The notes beneath the pieces were generated by a model. That model saw nothing but the letters and a program-made list of their open reading frames with translations, ran no database searches and had not been told where the DNA came from. The position numbers and the translations under genes were made by a program. A stretch of 64,000 bases of DNA from positions 22,388 to 86,387 of the forward strand of contig CAZQSF010000003.1 in NCBI GenBank assembly GCA_964595955.1. Direction: 5' to 3'. The stretch is from JAJDFU01 sp964595955. GTDB lineage: Bacteria > Bacteroidota > Bacteroidia > Chitinophagales > Saprospiraceae. This document shows, one piece after another, positions 45,101 to 52,258 of the stretch (position 1 is its first letter; the number at the start of each line of letters is the position of its first letter).

Positions 45101-45993
45101 ATTTGCGTTTTCGTGCGCACGTTGCCGCAGGTGTCCTCCGCGATCCAGTCGCGTTCGATGACAAAGGTATTGGGGCAGGAAAAGGTGGTATCGTCGTTGA
45201 AGTACACCCAGGGATCCGGATCGCAGTTATCCGTCAGGCCGGTAGGCTCACCGGCAAACATCGGCGAAACGTCCGTGACGCAAATGCTGTCCATGTCCGT
45301 CGTGTCCGCATAGTAGGACTGGTCGGCCGGAAGGGTGAAGTCCGGGGCTTCTACATCCCGCACGACGATGAGCTGAGTGTAGGTATTCATCATCCCACAA
45401 CCGTCGAACACCTCCCAGGTGCGGGTGATGGTGTAGTTGTACTGGCCGCAGCCGTCGACGTCCTGGTCGTCCGATTCGCTGAAGTCCAGACTATCTACGC
45501 CACTGCAATCCGTAAAGCTGGAAGGGGTTAGGCCCGGTGCCGCCGGTATGGGATCCTCGCAGTTGATGGTGTCATTGGCCACCAGCATACTGTCCAGGAT
45601 GATGGGGCCGATCGTATCCAGGAAGGTCAACTTGGACTGGAAGACGAAAGGCTGACCGTCGCAGGTGATGGTCCAGGTCACATCGTACTCGGTACAGGGG
45701 TCCTGGTTTGCGGGAATATTGATGTTGGTGAACTCCGGGTTGGCGTCCACCGTGCCCGTGCTGCAGTTATCGTCTACCTGCAGTTGGAACTGGAGATTGG
45801 TCTGATCAAACCATGTATTCGTCGCATCGCGTACCGCCGTATCGGATGGCATGAGGTCTTCACAATAAATCGTGTCGAAAAGCGTGGGAGGCGGGGTGAT
45901 CTGGCCCGAAGCCAGCATGGGAAAAGCGACCAGTATGGCCAGTCGCAGGATTTGGGAAATGATCGGATTCCGGGGGGTAACAATTTTCTTCAT
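39148..45993 (-). CDS. Giant multidomain adhesin with type B type IX secretion signal
   Basis: 2281 residues. Signal peptide to about residue 30. Residues 40-1060 carry HYR-like repeats with paired cysteines, often ending EDxCGN then VFDT and P(T/V)F, interrupted near residues 540-730 and 790-970 by two similar beta-rich inserts (LTLTKAQLDAWG, VTLSAAQYNSLAADG). Residues 1065-1840 hold about nine Ig-like repeats on the plan CEGD, Y-W-GP-GF and GC-S. Three modules with CE/CN starts follow (VCEGDVVNLAAVPGA), then a cadherin-like domain near residue 2140 and the type B tail: FIPSIFTPNGDGVND-like FVPSIFTPNGDGVNDFF, YNRWGDEVF and GFIYLKR. Probably surface-exposed for adhesion or gliding. Confidence 0.93.
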   Translation of the reverse strand: MKKIVTPRNPIISQILRLAILVAFPMLASGQITPPPTLFDTIYCEDLMPSDTAVRDATNTWFDQTNLQFQLQVDDNCSTGTVDANPEFTNINIPANQDPCTEYDVTWTITCDGQPFVFQSKLTFLDTIGPIILDSMLVANDTINCEDPIPAAPGLTPSSFTDCSGVDSLDFSESDDQDVDGCGQYNYTITRTWEVFDGCGMMNTYTQLIVVRDVEAPDFTLPADQSYYADTTDMDSICVTDVSPMFAGEPTGLTDNCDPDPWVYFNDDTTFSCPNTFVIERDWIAEDTCGNVRTKTQIISVFDTIGPTFTVPPDIILTCDEADDLGMTGIPTDLQDNCGGAPTILTPQDVISISPDCPHEQTITRTWTVEDACGNQTSAVQVIMTFDTTAPVFLVEPEDLTVNCVDGVDIDDTFQNWLSSIGGAGVVDDNCSIADSVTVFTRDTSGNVPAILPPADCPDLSGVIRAQQVWFVIVDECGNRDSLLRDFVVIDTIPPQLADCPADQVLPTDTGVCSRDFVLEVPTIIENCGSSVSNLIASDTTHLRGPSGMGVNDPVDPVELDIVVPGPLPFNAFADGLLTLNLVNIDADSLTETFFIRGEDGTLLDITRRTSVQCGDTTQTLTLTKAQLDAWGTDGVISLLLEPNIPADPNFAVNNICSSPGNPSYIEAILEVPQKDFSGLVYAVQINGATRDTLSTVKDTLVVLPTGLNEIVYFVSDCGGRIDSCSYTVEIRDEEDPVIVCPDPIVVPTALDSCTATVTLPLPKDVSDNCAAGDPFELTVPTDTSDAWIQFSFNPDLGFIAAPKTYTLNNLAADALFPVDLRFEYLADVSSAFSSITLLLDGQIIGSTTVSGDCNTPGTFTVTLSAAQYNSLAADGSITVELVPEAPPVPPATMGDGINPCNPTVVMNSGDVDSTSYVFVTLSYTNFEPVYWADGATLIPQDTFRAPDFAPVETFNRGITTVYYTIMDNAGNADTCSYSVTVEDLQAPEVTCEPQTTIFINPGVGFDTLQVNEFLISASDNCNIDTITLSPQIVSCDSAGINFPVVMTVVDDAFSPNITQCTTTTRIEVLKPQPTATSGLCANDTLFLFANPPAAPGGVVYTYAWTGPDGFTSDVENPIVTNIDADNAGSYTVTITGVNFCMSSGTVQVAIEDLPQTPGLVTDLNICEGENIVLESSVIPSSPTAYNWYQGTPPTGILLGTSSVPTFTIDTPAAGGYEFYLIIETEGCASAPSLPQSVTVNEIPVAQVDSSSFQLCAGETFNLGTSVAGPGITYQWSGPNGFQSAQQFPPAITATLQSAGIYSLIVSRNGCASSPDVVLVDVTPKPATPSLAANDPVCEGDLLTLTTNGIGTTYTWINPQLQQIPTTTDTLVVQASPTLHDGNWQIFVTSQGCSSDPSAPVNVEVNPLPATSASAQDNFLCFGDEIRLFASPILTGASYAWVGPGGFSSNQPNPVIFNAQTVNAGTYVLEVTTAEGCSAEDQVTIQVFESPQITSVSNNAPDCADGPVDVELVATVVPPVVDTYTWRDPNGNIFSTDPIAVIQNASPANNGTYTLVVTNPAGCSSQQALTNVALTLAPSTPAAPALAMGQNNQFCVGESLQLNSPTVYSGGSVTYYWQTPAGTDSTLVPSFEIDSLTTDDAGAYRLFVIVDGCQSPVSGLTNIQVNPIPNASAVSNSPVCEGDDLELNGQPVTNATYSWQGPNSSSSQRRFVLEDVDTTAAGPYEFVVTLNGCSSEPFIVNVDVKPKPATPLLSNDSPVCINSIEAQVEIDIDSAAAQDGATYLLFDPQGQQIASTSQLQFILTDLEDYGEGVFPFSAAVVVDGCQSDLSVPTEVVIDGIPAQEAFAGMDFSICENQPLLLNAEPPVVGTGRWTIASNSPELGLANPSQPSTSVNGAQANSTYAFAWTLTNGACINYSTDTVVVSVTEQVLADAGEDLLVCEGDVVNLAAVPGAQGQGVWSQSPTQISLGVEIENPTDPNTFVTGLEPGNTYLFTWTISSPCGEVQDDVLIVVSDASPNGGPDQSICNSDGTVSLSAEEPAEGSMGRWVSPDENIRFVDALDPNTMASGLQPGLNFLIWEIDEGFCGSSGQDTVRVNYQPNPVAVPDEAGAPLNGEAALNVLENDLNVEGSTVEIVKMPDNGTAVVVDGNLILYTPDGNFVGTDQFTYQLCSEGCDCSVAVVRVNVGGDINREDCFVPSIFTPNGDGVNDFFVIPCLLVDNNNSTVSVYNRWGDEVFSSSPYRNDWRGTFNGDDLPVGTYYYAVDFGDGRPVKTGFIYLKR

Positions 45994-46357
45994 CGTGCCA
46001 ACGGTTTTGACTGGGATGTAGCTTTTACAAGGATACGGATTTTAACCGGCCATGAGCGGAAGCCCATGCCGCGACCCGAAGAACAGGGACAAAACTTTGA
46101 AAACAGGAATGAAATAGTGGAGACGCTGCACAGACCAAGACGGACTGCCCAGCTAATAGGCTGATGCTCATGGGATTATGAATTTTACGGGCTAGTTATT
46201 CCACTGAATATCAGGGACTAAGCCCGCGTTTTCATGCGCAAAATATTAAAATATCCCATTTCGAGCCTAAAAAAAGACAGACATTTTCTACCTGAACCTT
46301 AGCCAGAACGACTTTTGCCCTTTCCAAACCTCCCGCTTCCTAAACCGGCTGCCGGGG
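45994..46357. other. 364-base intergenic region upstream of the adhesin
   Basis: No gene seen. It contains a probable promoter for the adhesin at 46028-46035 and AT-rich stretches around 46245-46260. It also receives the 3' end of the gltX/small-gene transcript; no strong terminator hairpin is evident for it. Confidence 0.5.
46028..46035 (-). promoter_or_regulatory. Possible -7 box for the adhesin operon
   Basis: The - strand reads TATCCTTG, one mismatch from TAnnTTTG, 34 bases before the adhesin start codon. Confidence 0.35.
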
Positions 46358-46561
46358 CTATTCTTCTTCCTCCTGGTCCTTGGAACCGCTCAGCTTTTTG
46401 TCCTCCACGTTCTCGTTGAGAAAGGCATTGAGCTTTTCCACTTCGAAGGAAGAGATGATCTCACCAAACTCGTTGATGCGAATATTGAAGCCTTTGAGCT
46501 CTTCGTGCACGTTCGGTTTTTTCTCTTCGGGTGTTTCTTCCTGTTTCTTCTTTTTAGCCAT
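46358..46561 (-). CDS. Small conserved charged protein downstream of gltX
   Basis: 67 residues from the ATG at 46561 (71 from an ATG at 46573). A lysine-rich start MAKKKKQEE, a central GFNIRINEFGEIISSFEVEK and an acidic end EDKKLSGSKDQEEEE. I recall similar short proteins with the INEFGEI motif across Bacteroidota, of unknown function. Either start overlaps the gltX coding end, which implies coupled translation. Confidence 0.75.
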   Translation of the reverse strand: MAKKKKQEETPEEKKPNVHEELKGFNIRINEFGEIISSFEVEKLNAFLNENVEDKKLSGSKDQEEEE

Positions 46562-48107
46562 GGTTATCTTCATTCAGAAGGGTAGTAAAGATGGGTGGCG
46601 CTTCGCGAAGGCGCCGGGCGACGACGTCCCGGCCCAGCAGGCTGATCATTTCGGGCAGGGCAGGCCCTTTGAGCGAACCGGATAAGGCGAGTCGCAAAAA
46701 GGGGAACAGGCCGCCCGGCTTGAGCGATTCCGCTTCCATAAACGATTGCAGCAGTGCCTGCACATCGTCCGGTGCAAAAGCCGTGGCTTCCTCCATCCGG
46801 TCGGCCAGGGTTTCCATCATGGGTTGCAGTTCAGGCTTCCAGCGTTTGCGCACGGCTTTTTGATCGTATTCCTTCACCGGTTCAAAAAAATAATAGCCCT
46901 GCGTCCAGAAGTCGCCCAGCAGGACCACCCGTTCTTTGAGGAGAGCCGCGAAGGCCTGCAGGTAGCCGGTAGCCGGTTCGTGCCCCTTTTCGCGCAGCAG
47001 GGGCCTCAGGAGCTCGGCCAGTTGCTCGTCGGGGGTGTGCATGAGGTATTGCTGATTGTACCAGCGGGCCTTATCGTAATCGAAACGGGCTCCGGCCTTG
47101 CCGATCTTCTCCAGGGAGAAGGCTCCGACCAACTCCTCCAGCGAAAAGATCTCCTGTTCGGTTCCGGGATTCCAGCCGAGGAAGGCCAGAAAGTTGAGGA
47201 CGGCCCGCGGATCGAAGCCGGCTTCCCGAAAGCCTTCAAACGACTCTTCCGGCCCGGCACCTTCCCAGCGCAGCGGAAAGACCGGAATGCCCAGTTTCTG
47301 GCCGTCGCGCTTGCTCAGCTTGCCTTTCCCACTGGGTTTGAGAATCAGTGGCAGATGGGCGAATTCGGGCATTTCATTCTCCCAGCCGAAAGCTCGATAT
47401 AACAATACGTGGTGGGCTGTGCTCGACAGCCATTCCTCGCCCCGTATCACGTGGGTAATACCCATGAGGTGGTCGTCCACGATATTGGCCAGATGGTAGG
47501 TGGGCATGCCGTCGGCTTTGAGCAACACCTTGTCGTCCAGCTCCCGCCCCTGGAAGGACACGGTATCGCGTATGCGATCCTCGAAGACAATTTGCTCGTC
47601 CTCGGGCACTTTCAGGCGGATGGTGTACGCAGCGCCTTCCGCCAGCAGGCGGTCTACTTCGGCCGGCGCCAAGCTCAGGCTGTTTCGCATGGCCGTGCGT
47701 TGACTGTGATCGTATTTCCAGGCGTGATTGCCTTGGGCTTTTGCCTCCTCCCGCCTGGCATCCAGTTCTTCCGGGGTGTCGAAAGCATAGTAGGCCTTCC
47801 CCTGGTCTACCAGGGCCCGGGCGTGCTCTGCATAGATGGCTTTTCGTTCGCTCTGCCGGTAGGGCCCGTGGTCGCCGCCGTAATTCGCCGGGCCTTCGTC
47901 CGGACGCAGGCCCAGCCATTCCAGGGCCTCCTGTATATACGCTTCGGCCCCGGGCACATAGCGTTGCTGATCCGTGTCTTCAATGCGCAACACAAAAGCG
48001 CCCTTCGCCTGCCTGGCAAATAGGTAGTTGTACAGGGCTGTGCGCACGCCCCCTATGTGCAAAGCGCCGGTAGGGCTGGGTGCAAAACGTACCCGAACAG
48101 TAGACAT
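46554..48107 (-). CDS. gltX: Glutamyl-tRNA synthetase
   Basis: 517 residues. Class I synthetase charging tRNA-Glu. The HIGH-type motif is in VRFAPSPTGALHIGG at residues 5-19, and the KMSKS-type motif is KLSKRDGQ. The C-terminal anticodon-binding region is complete. No zinc-type cysteine cluster is seen. No GatCAB gene is in the window, so whether it also mischarges tRNA-Gln cannot be judged. The ATG at 48107 gives the canonical N-terminus; the frame is open for 22 more codons upstream. Confidence 0.96.
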   Translation of the reverse strand: MSTVRVRFAPSPTGALHIGGVRTALYNYLFARQAKGAFVLRIEDTDQQRYVPGAEAYIQEALEWLGLRPDEGPANYGGDHGPYRQSERKAIYAEHARALVDQGKAYYAFDTPEELDARREEAKAQGNHAWKYDHSQRTAMRNSLSLAPAEVDRLLAEGAAYTIRLKVPEDEQIVFEDRIRDTVSFQGRELDDKVLLKADGMPTYHLANIVDDHLMGITHVIRGEEWLSSTAHHVLLYRAFGWENEMPEFAHLPLILKPSGKGKLSKRDGQKLGIPVFPLRWEGAGPEESFEGFREAGFDPRAVLNFLAFLGWNPGTEQEIFSLEELVGAFSLEKIGKAGARFDYDKARWYNQQYLMHTPDEQLAELLRPLLREKGHEPATGYLQAFAALLKERVVLLGDFWTQGYYFFEPVKEYDQKAVRKRWKPELQPMMETLADRMEEATAFAPDDVQALLQSFMEAESLKPGGLFPFLRLALSGSLKGPALPEMISLLGRDVVARRLREAPPIFTTLLNEDNHG

Positions 48108-48328
48108 ATGGCAATTTTTTTTCCGATGGGCAGCGAATATAGCCTTCCGATCGTTATTTTTCCAGAAGATCAACGCACTTCTCTCTGCTCCCCAGCCTGT
48201 CTTCCCGTTTCACCCGGGAGGATACCTAATTTCGGAAGCCGCATAAGCAAGGTATCAAATTTTTAAGGCTCTGCCATCGAACGAGATGAGGGTCGGCATC
48301 CTGTGAACATCGTTTAATCCCCAATGCC

Positions 48329-48970
48329 ATGTACTTAGTGAAAACGCCCCAGGTCGTACAAAACCTTTTCCCCCATTTCACCTGGCGAATACCGACACGC
48401 GAGAAAGTGCTCTTTCTGACCTTTGACGACGGTCCCATCCCGGAGGTTACTCCCTGGGTGCTGGATCAGTTGCAGGCCTTCGATGCCTGCGCTACCTTCT
48501 TCTGCGTAGGTGAAAATGCGAGCAACCAGCCCGAGCTTTTTGCTCGCCTTCGCCGGGAAGGGCATGCGGTGGGCAATCACACCTACCAGCATCTGAACGG
48601 ATGGCAAACCGACGATCGCACCTACTTTCTGAATACGCGGCGCGCGGCTCAGCGTATCGGCGGAGAACTCTTCCGCCCGCCCTACGGCAAGCTGAAGCCC
48701 AGTCAGGCTCAGTTCCTGCAGCGGCATTACCGAATTGTGATGTGGGATGTGCTGAGTGCGGATTTCGACCCGGCTGTTCGTCCGCAACAATGCCTCAACT
48801 ACGTGTTGGAGCGCAGCGAACCCGGTTCGATTGTCGTATTTCACGATAGCCTTAAGGCATGGCCTCGCCTGGAATATGCCCTGCCGCGCGTGCTCGAGCA
48901 CTTCAGTGAGCAAGGATACCGCTTTCAACCGCTGAGTGAACAGCGGGCGCCGGTCCGGAAAACGGCCTGA
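48329..48970 (+). CDS. Polysaccharide deacetylase (NodB domain)
   Basis: 213 residues, almost entirely the NodB homology domain. Metal and catalytic motifs: LTFDDGP near residue 32 (base aspartate plus metal aspartate), HAVGNHTYQH near residue 80, and RPPYGKLKPSQ near residue 117. Removes N- or O-acetyl groups from glycans such as peptidoglycan, chitin or exopolysaccharide. There is no signal peptide, so location is open. It converges on the ExbD gene with a five-base gap. Confidence 0.92.
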   Translation: MYLVKTPQVVQNLFPHFTWRIPTREKVLFLTFDDGPIPEVTPWVLDQLQAFDACATFFCVGENASNQPELFARLRREGHAVGNHTYQHLNGWQTDDRTYFLNTRRAAQRIGGELFRPPYGKLKPSQAQFLQRHYRIVMWDVLSADFDPAVRPQQCLNYVLERSEPGSIVVFHDSLKAWPRLEYALPRVLEHFSEQGYRFQPLSEQRAPVRKTA

Positions 48971-48975
48971 GCCCG

Positions 48976-49545
48976 CTACCTCAGGTCCAAAGGCTCGGCT
49001 TCCGAGATGACCAGCGGGACCTTCGACCGGATCTGCTTCTTTCGCGACGCACTCAGCGCCTTGTAGGGCGCTCCGTACTGCGCAAGGGCCTGCTCATCCC
49101 AAAGCGAGCGATAGGCATACAGAATGCGGTCGTATACCGCCAGGTAGTCGGCATAGGAGGTGCTCCGGTCGTGACCCAGTGAAATCACCGCCTTGGTGGG
49201 TGCAGCGGCCAGGTGGGCGGCCCGTTCCGGATTGCGTACGAATTGCCGGATGAGCGCAGGCAACTCTTCAAGCTTCACGGACTCTCCATCGGCGAGTAGC
49301 TGCCCTTCGGCATTGATGAGTACTGACAGCACGTTGCGCTCCGCTATAGGAGCAGGCGGCTGCAACGCAAAGGGGGGAAGCTGTGTGCTTATCCCCTGCT
49401 CCTGGGGGATCTGGGTAGTGACCAGAAAAAAGATAAGCAGGAGAAAGGCGATGTCGGCGATCGCTCCGGCCGGGGCCGAACCCCTGCCCCGGGAATAGGC
49501 GGTGGAGGTGGTTTTCATAGCTTCTTTTCTCTTCAGGATGCTCAT
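48976..49545 (-). CDS. ExbD/TolR-family biopolymer transport protein, orphan
   Basis: 189 residues (180 from an ATG at 49518). One transmembrane helix with the proton-path aspartate in the N-terminal part (IADIAFLLLIFFLVTT), then a periplasmic domain ending near residue 150 with a non-standard extra tail. ExbD works with ExbB as the proton-driven motor for TonB. Neither exbB nor tonB is within reach, so a partner must be encoded elsewhere. Confidence 0.87.
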   Translation of the reverse strand: MSILKRKEAMKTTSTAYSRGRGSAPAGAIADIAFLLLIFFLVTTQIPQEQGISTQLPPFALQPPAPIAERNVLSVLINAEGQLLADGESVKLEELPALIRQFVRNPERAAHLAAAPTKAVISLGHDRSTSYADYLAVYDRILYAYRSLWDEQALAQYGAPYKALSASRKKQIRSKVPLVISEAEPLDLR

Positions 49546-49629
49546 TGTCGGCTCCTTGGTGTATAGCGGGCAATCTCCCCCTTGAACTAATTGGCCATCT
49601 TCCGGTGTTTATGATTCTGAACAGTACTT

Positions 49630-50022
49630 ATGGAGATGAAAAATCCCTTCAAGCGCTTTTCTGCCTTCTTTTCGGAAAGCGCATTTTGGAATAAATTAAA
49701 GCGATTTGCCCGTCAGGCCGGCGTGCAAACGGTTTACACGGCCCTGCTGTTGTACTATGCTTTTCGCCGGAAGGAAACCCCGGCCTGGGCCAAGCACATG
49801 GTCATAGGCGTATTGGGCTATTTTCTGGCCCCCATCGACGCCTTGCCCGACCTGACCCCTATCCTGGGCTATACGGATGATATCGGCGTGCTCACCTTCG
49901 GATTGGTGACCATTGCTACCTACGTAAACGACGAGGCGAAGGAAAAGGCCCGAAACAAGCTGCATACGTGGTTCGGGACCTATCGGGAAGAAGATCTGCA
50001 GGAAGTGGACCAGAAGCTCTAA
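49630..50022 (+). CDS. YkvA/DUF1232 small membrane protein
   Basis: 130 residues. The DUF1232 core is KHMVIGVLGYFLAPIDALPD followed by LTPILGYTDDIGVLTFGL, with two closely spaced hydrophobic helices. The ends are basic and helical. Function of the family is unknown. Its TAA stop and the TAG stop of the opposite-strand KMO gene share the four bases 50019-50022. Confidence 0.88.
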   Translation: MEMKNPFKRFSAFFSESAFWNKLKRFARQAGVQTVYTALLLYYAFRRKETPAWAKHMVIGVLGYFLAPIDALPDLTPILGYTDDIGVLTFGLVTIATYVNDEAKEKARNKLHTWFGTYREEDLQEVDQKL

Positions 50023-51401
50023 ACCTCCTGTCCCACCCGTTCTTTTCGATCGCTCCACCATTGCTCGAACAGGCGATTTACGTCGGGATTGTCCGCCCAA
50101 TTCTCCGCTATGCCCTCCAATTGCAGCACGCGTTCAAAAAAGGCATCCTGGGCTTTCCCTTCCCGCAAGGCTTCGTCGTAAGGCAGGTGACTGAAGGATA
50201 CCATGGAATAGAGCGGCAGAAAGTCGGGGTATTCCTGATGCAGGCGAGCGGCAATCTTCTTCCGAAGCAGAAAATCCGGATCAGCAACCTTGTCCCGCAT
50301 TTCCACGAAATTGCGGAGGGCCAGATCGGCAATGGCATTGGCTTGGGGTATGCGCATGCGGCTGAAGGCCGGAATAATGCGGGTCCAGTCTTCCTCGTAC
50401 TCATCCGCCATCTCGTCCAGCAGACTGCAATCCTCAAACCCGGAATTCATGCCCTGGCCGTAAAACGGAACGATGGCGTGGGAGGCATCTCCCAGCAATA
50501 GCACCTGGCCATCGTGATGCCAGGGGTTACAGCGAATGGTTACCAGGTCGGCCGTGGGATTCCTCTGAAAATCCTCCTGCAGATCGGGCATGAGCGGAAT
50601 GACATCCGGGAACTGACGCTCGAAAAAGCGGATGACCTCGGCATCGGTCTGCAAATTGGCAAAGGATTCCTCCCCCTCGTAGCCGAGAAACAGTGTACAA
50701 GTGAAACTGCCGTCCACATTGGGCAGGGCGATCAGCATGAAATGGCCACGCGGCCAAATGTGCAGCGCGTGAGGGTCGAGCCGGTGTTTGCCCTCGGGAG
50801 TGGGAGGGATGTTCAGTTCCTTGTAGCCGTACTCGAGAAATTGCTGGCTGTAACTGAAGCGGCGGGTCTGCTTCATGAGTTTGTCGCGTACGACGGAGAA
50901 GGCCCCGTCGGTACCGAAAAGCAGCGGTGCAGCAACCTGCTTGTGCACCCCCGTTTTTTCGTCTTGCAAGTGAAGCGTGTGGGTCGACAGGTCGAAGTCC
51001 TGACAGCGCTGGTCAAAATGCAAGCTGACCTCGGGATGAAGGTCTGCCTGCTCGAGCAATTGCAGGTTGAGGCCGCCCCGGGAAACGGAATAAATGGCCT
51101 GCCCTTTCTCCCCATATGGCTGGAAGGTAAGCCGGCCACTCGTATCGTGCATCATGCGGCCGTGCATGGGGATGGCCTGCTGCCGGATCGCATCGGCCAG
51201 ACCGACCTTTTCCAGGGCCCGCCAGCCCCGGACGCTCAGGGCCAGATTGATGGAACGCCCCCCGGCGAAGCCGGCTTTGCGGACGTCCGGCCGGCGCTCG
51301 TACAATTCTACCGCATACCCGCGTTGACCCAACATGACCGACCAGAGCGAGCCCACCAGGCCCGCACCGACAACAACTGCTTTCTTATCCCTTGACGACA
51401 T
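50019..51401 (-). CDS. kmo: Kynurenine 3-monooxygenase
   Basis: 460 residues. FAD- and NADPH-dependent hydroxylation of L-kynurenine to 3-hydroxykynurenine in the tryptophan-to-quinolinate (NAD) route. The FAD Rossmann motif GAGLVG is at residues 12-17, GGRSINLALSVRG follows, and the second FAD motif LLLGDASHAIVPFYGQGMN is near residue 300. A C-terminal region of about 110 residues has helices that could lie at the membrane as in mitochondrial KMO. No other pathway gene is adjacent. Confidence 0.93.
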   Translation of the reverse strand: MSSRDKKAVVVGAGLVGSLWSVMLGQRGYAVELYERRPDVRKAGFAGGRSINLALSVRGWRALEKVGLADAIRQQAIPMHGRMMHDTSGRLTFQPYGEKGQAIYSVSRGGLNLQLLEQADLHPEVSLHFDQRCQDFDLSTHTLHLQDEKTGVHKQVAAPLLFGTDGAFSVVRDKLMKQTRRFSYSQQFLEYGYKELNIPPTPEGKHRLDPHALHIWPRGHFMLIALPNVDGSFTCTLFLGYEGEESFANLQTDAEVIRFFERQFPDVIPLMPDLQEDFQRNPTADLVTIRCNPWHHDGQVLLLGDASHAIVPFYGQGMNSGFEDCSLLDEMADEYEEDWTRIIPAFSRMRIPQANAIADLALRNFVEMRDKVADPDFLLRKKIAARLHQEYPDFLPLYSMVSFSHLPYDEALREGKAQDAFFERVLQLEGIAENWADNPDVNRLFEQWWSDRKERVGQEV

Positions 51402-51438
51402 ATGATTGAACGATTGTAATGAATCCATGAATTGCCGG

Positions 51439-52104
51439 TCAGAAAATGAACCGAAAGGCGATCACCTGGGCGGCGAAACCGATGAGATATCCGCCATAGA
51501 GATCGATCGGTTCGTGTACCTCCAAGATCTGCCGGGCGGTTCCGACCAGGCCGGCTATCACCAGGGTAACCAACAAAAGCAGGATCATGTTAAATCGCCA
51601 GGTACCCAAAGCTTGTAAGTCCAGTGTAAAATATCCGTAACTGAACAGAAACATGGTGATCACGACCATTCCGATCAGCACGCCCATGCCTACGGTATGA
51701 GGGCTTATCCGGGAAAAAATGTTGATGAAGAAAGCCAGAAAAAGTCCGATGGTGGCCCCCAGGGCAAAGCTGGTGTAGGCGTCAGGGATCTGGCTGTTTT
51801 TCAAGAAGTTGTAAAGCACCCACACGTAAAACACCCCCGTGATGACATAGGGGATGATCCGGTCGGTGCGCTCCTTGAACCGAAGGGAAGGAACCAGGCC
51901 GAGGAAGCGAAGCATGAGCATGGAAAAGGCCGGAATGAAAAAAGTGGAAAAAAACACTTGAAGCAGGAGCATTTTCCCGGGCTTTTCGCTCAGGCTGTTC
52001 AGCCCGAAGAGATAGGGGTTCACCAGCAACAACAAGATCAACATGTAGCTCATGATGAGCAGCGGGTGAAACAAAAGCGAGATAAATCGAGCCAGGACGG
52101 TCAT
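51439..52104 (-). CDS. PAP2-like membrane protein
   Basis: 221 residues, five to six membrane segments. The C-terminal RQILEVHEPIDLYGGYLIGF resembles the third phosphatase motif of PAP2 proteins (R, then H, then D), but the earlier PAP2 motifs are weak or missing (KERTDRI could be a remnant). Enzyme activity is therefore uncertain. The start at 52104 was chosen because it precedes the first membrane segment. It lies 37 bases before kmo on the same strand. Confidence 0.8.
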   Translation of the reverse strand: MTVLARFISLLFHPLLIMSYMLILLLLVNPYLFGLNSLSEKPGKMLLLQVFFSTFFIPAFSMLMLRFLGLVPSLRFKERTDRIIPYVITGVFYVWVLYNFLKNSQIPDAYTSFALGATIGLFLAFFINIFSRISPHTVGMGVLIGMVVITMFLFSYGYFTLDLQALGTWRFNMILLLLVTLVIAGLVGTARQILEVHEPIDLYGGYLIGFAAQVIAFRFIF

Positions 52105-52258
52105 TCTGCGCGGCTTTGCCGTGCGAAGATACAACAAATCATCCTGGCCGGTCGGTCCCCCACTCGGGGGGGCGAGCATTCGCCAGTCTTAGAAAAATCG
52201 TACATTAGACTAAGCTGGAAAAGACCTCGGAAGTCGCGTACCGTTAGCCCACGCAAGC

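Noticed and set aside
44368..45531. 387-codon + strand open frame inside the adhesin
   Set aside because: Same reason: the opposite strand is coding and this frame has no recognisable feature.
39148..45993. Repeat-rich adhesin DNA as a CRISPR-like or tandem-repeat array
   Set aside because: Repeats are visible at protein level only; DNA units are diverged and of unequal length, with no spacers.
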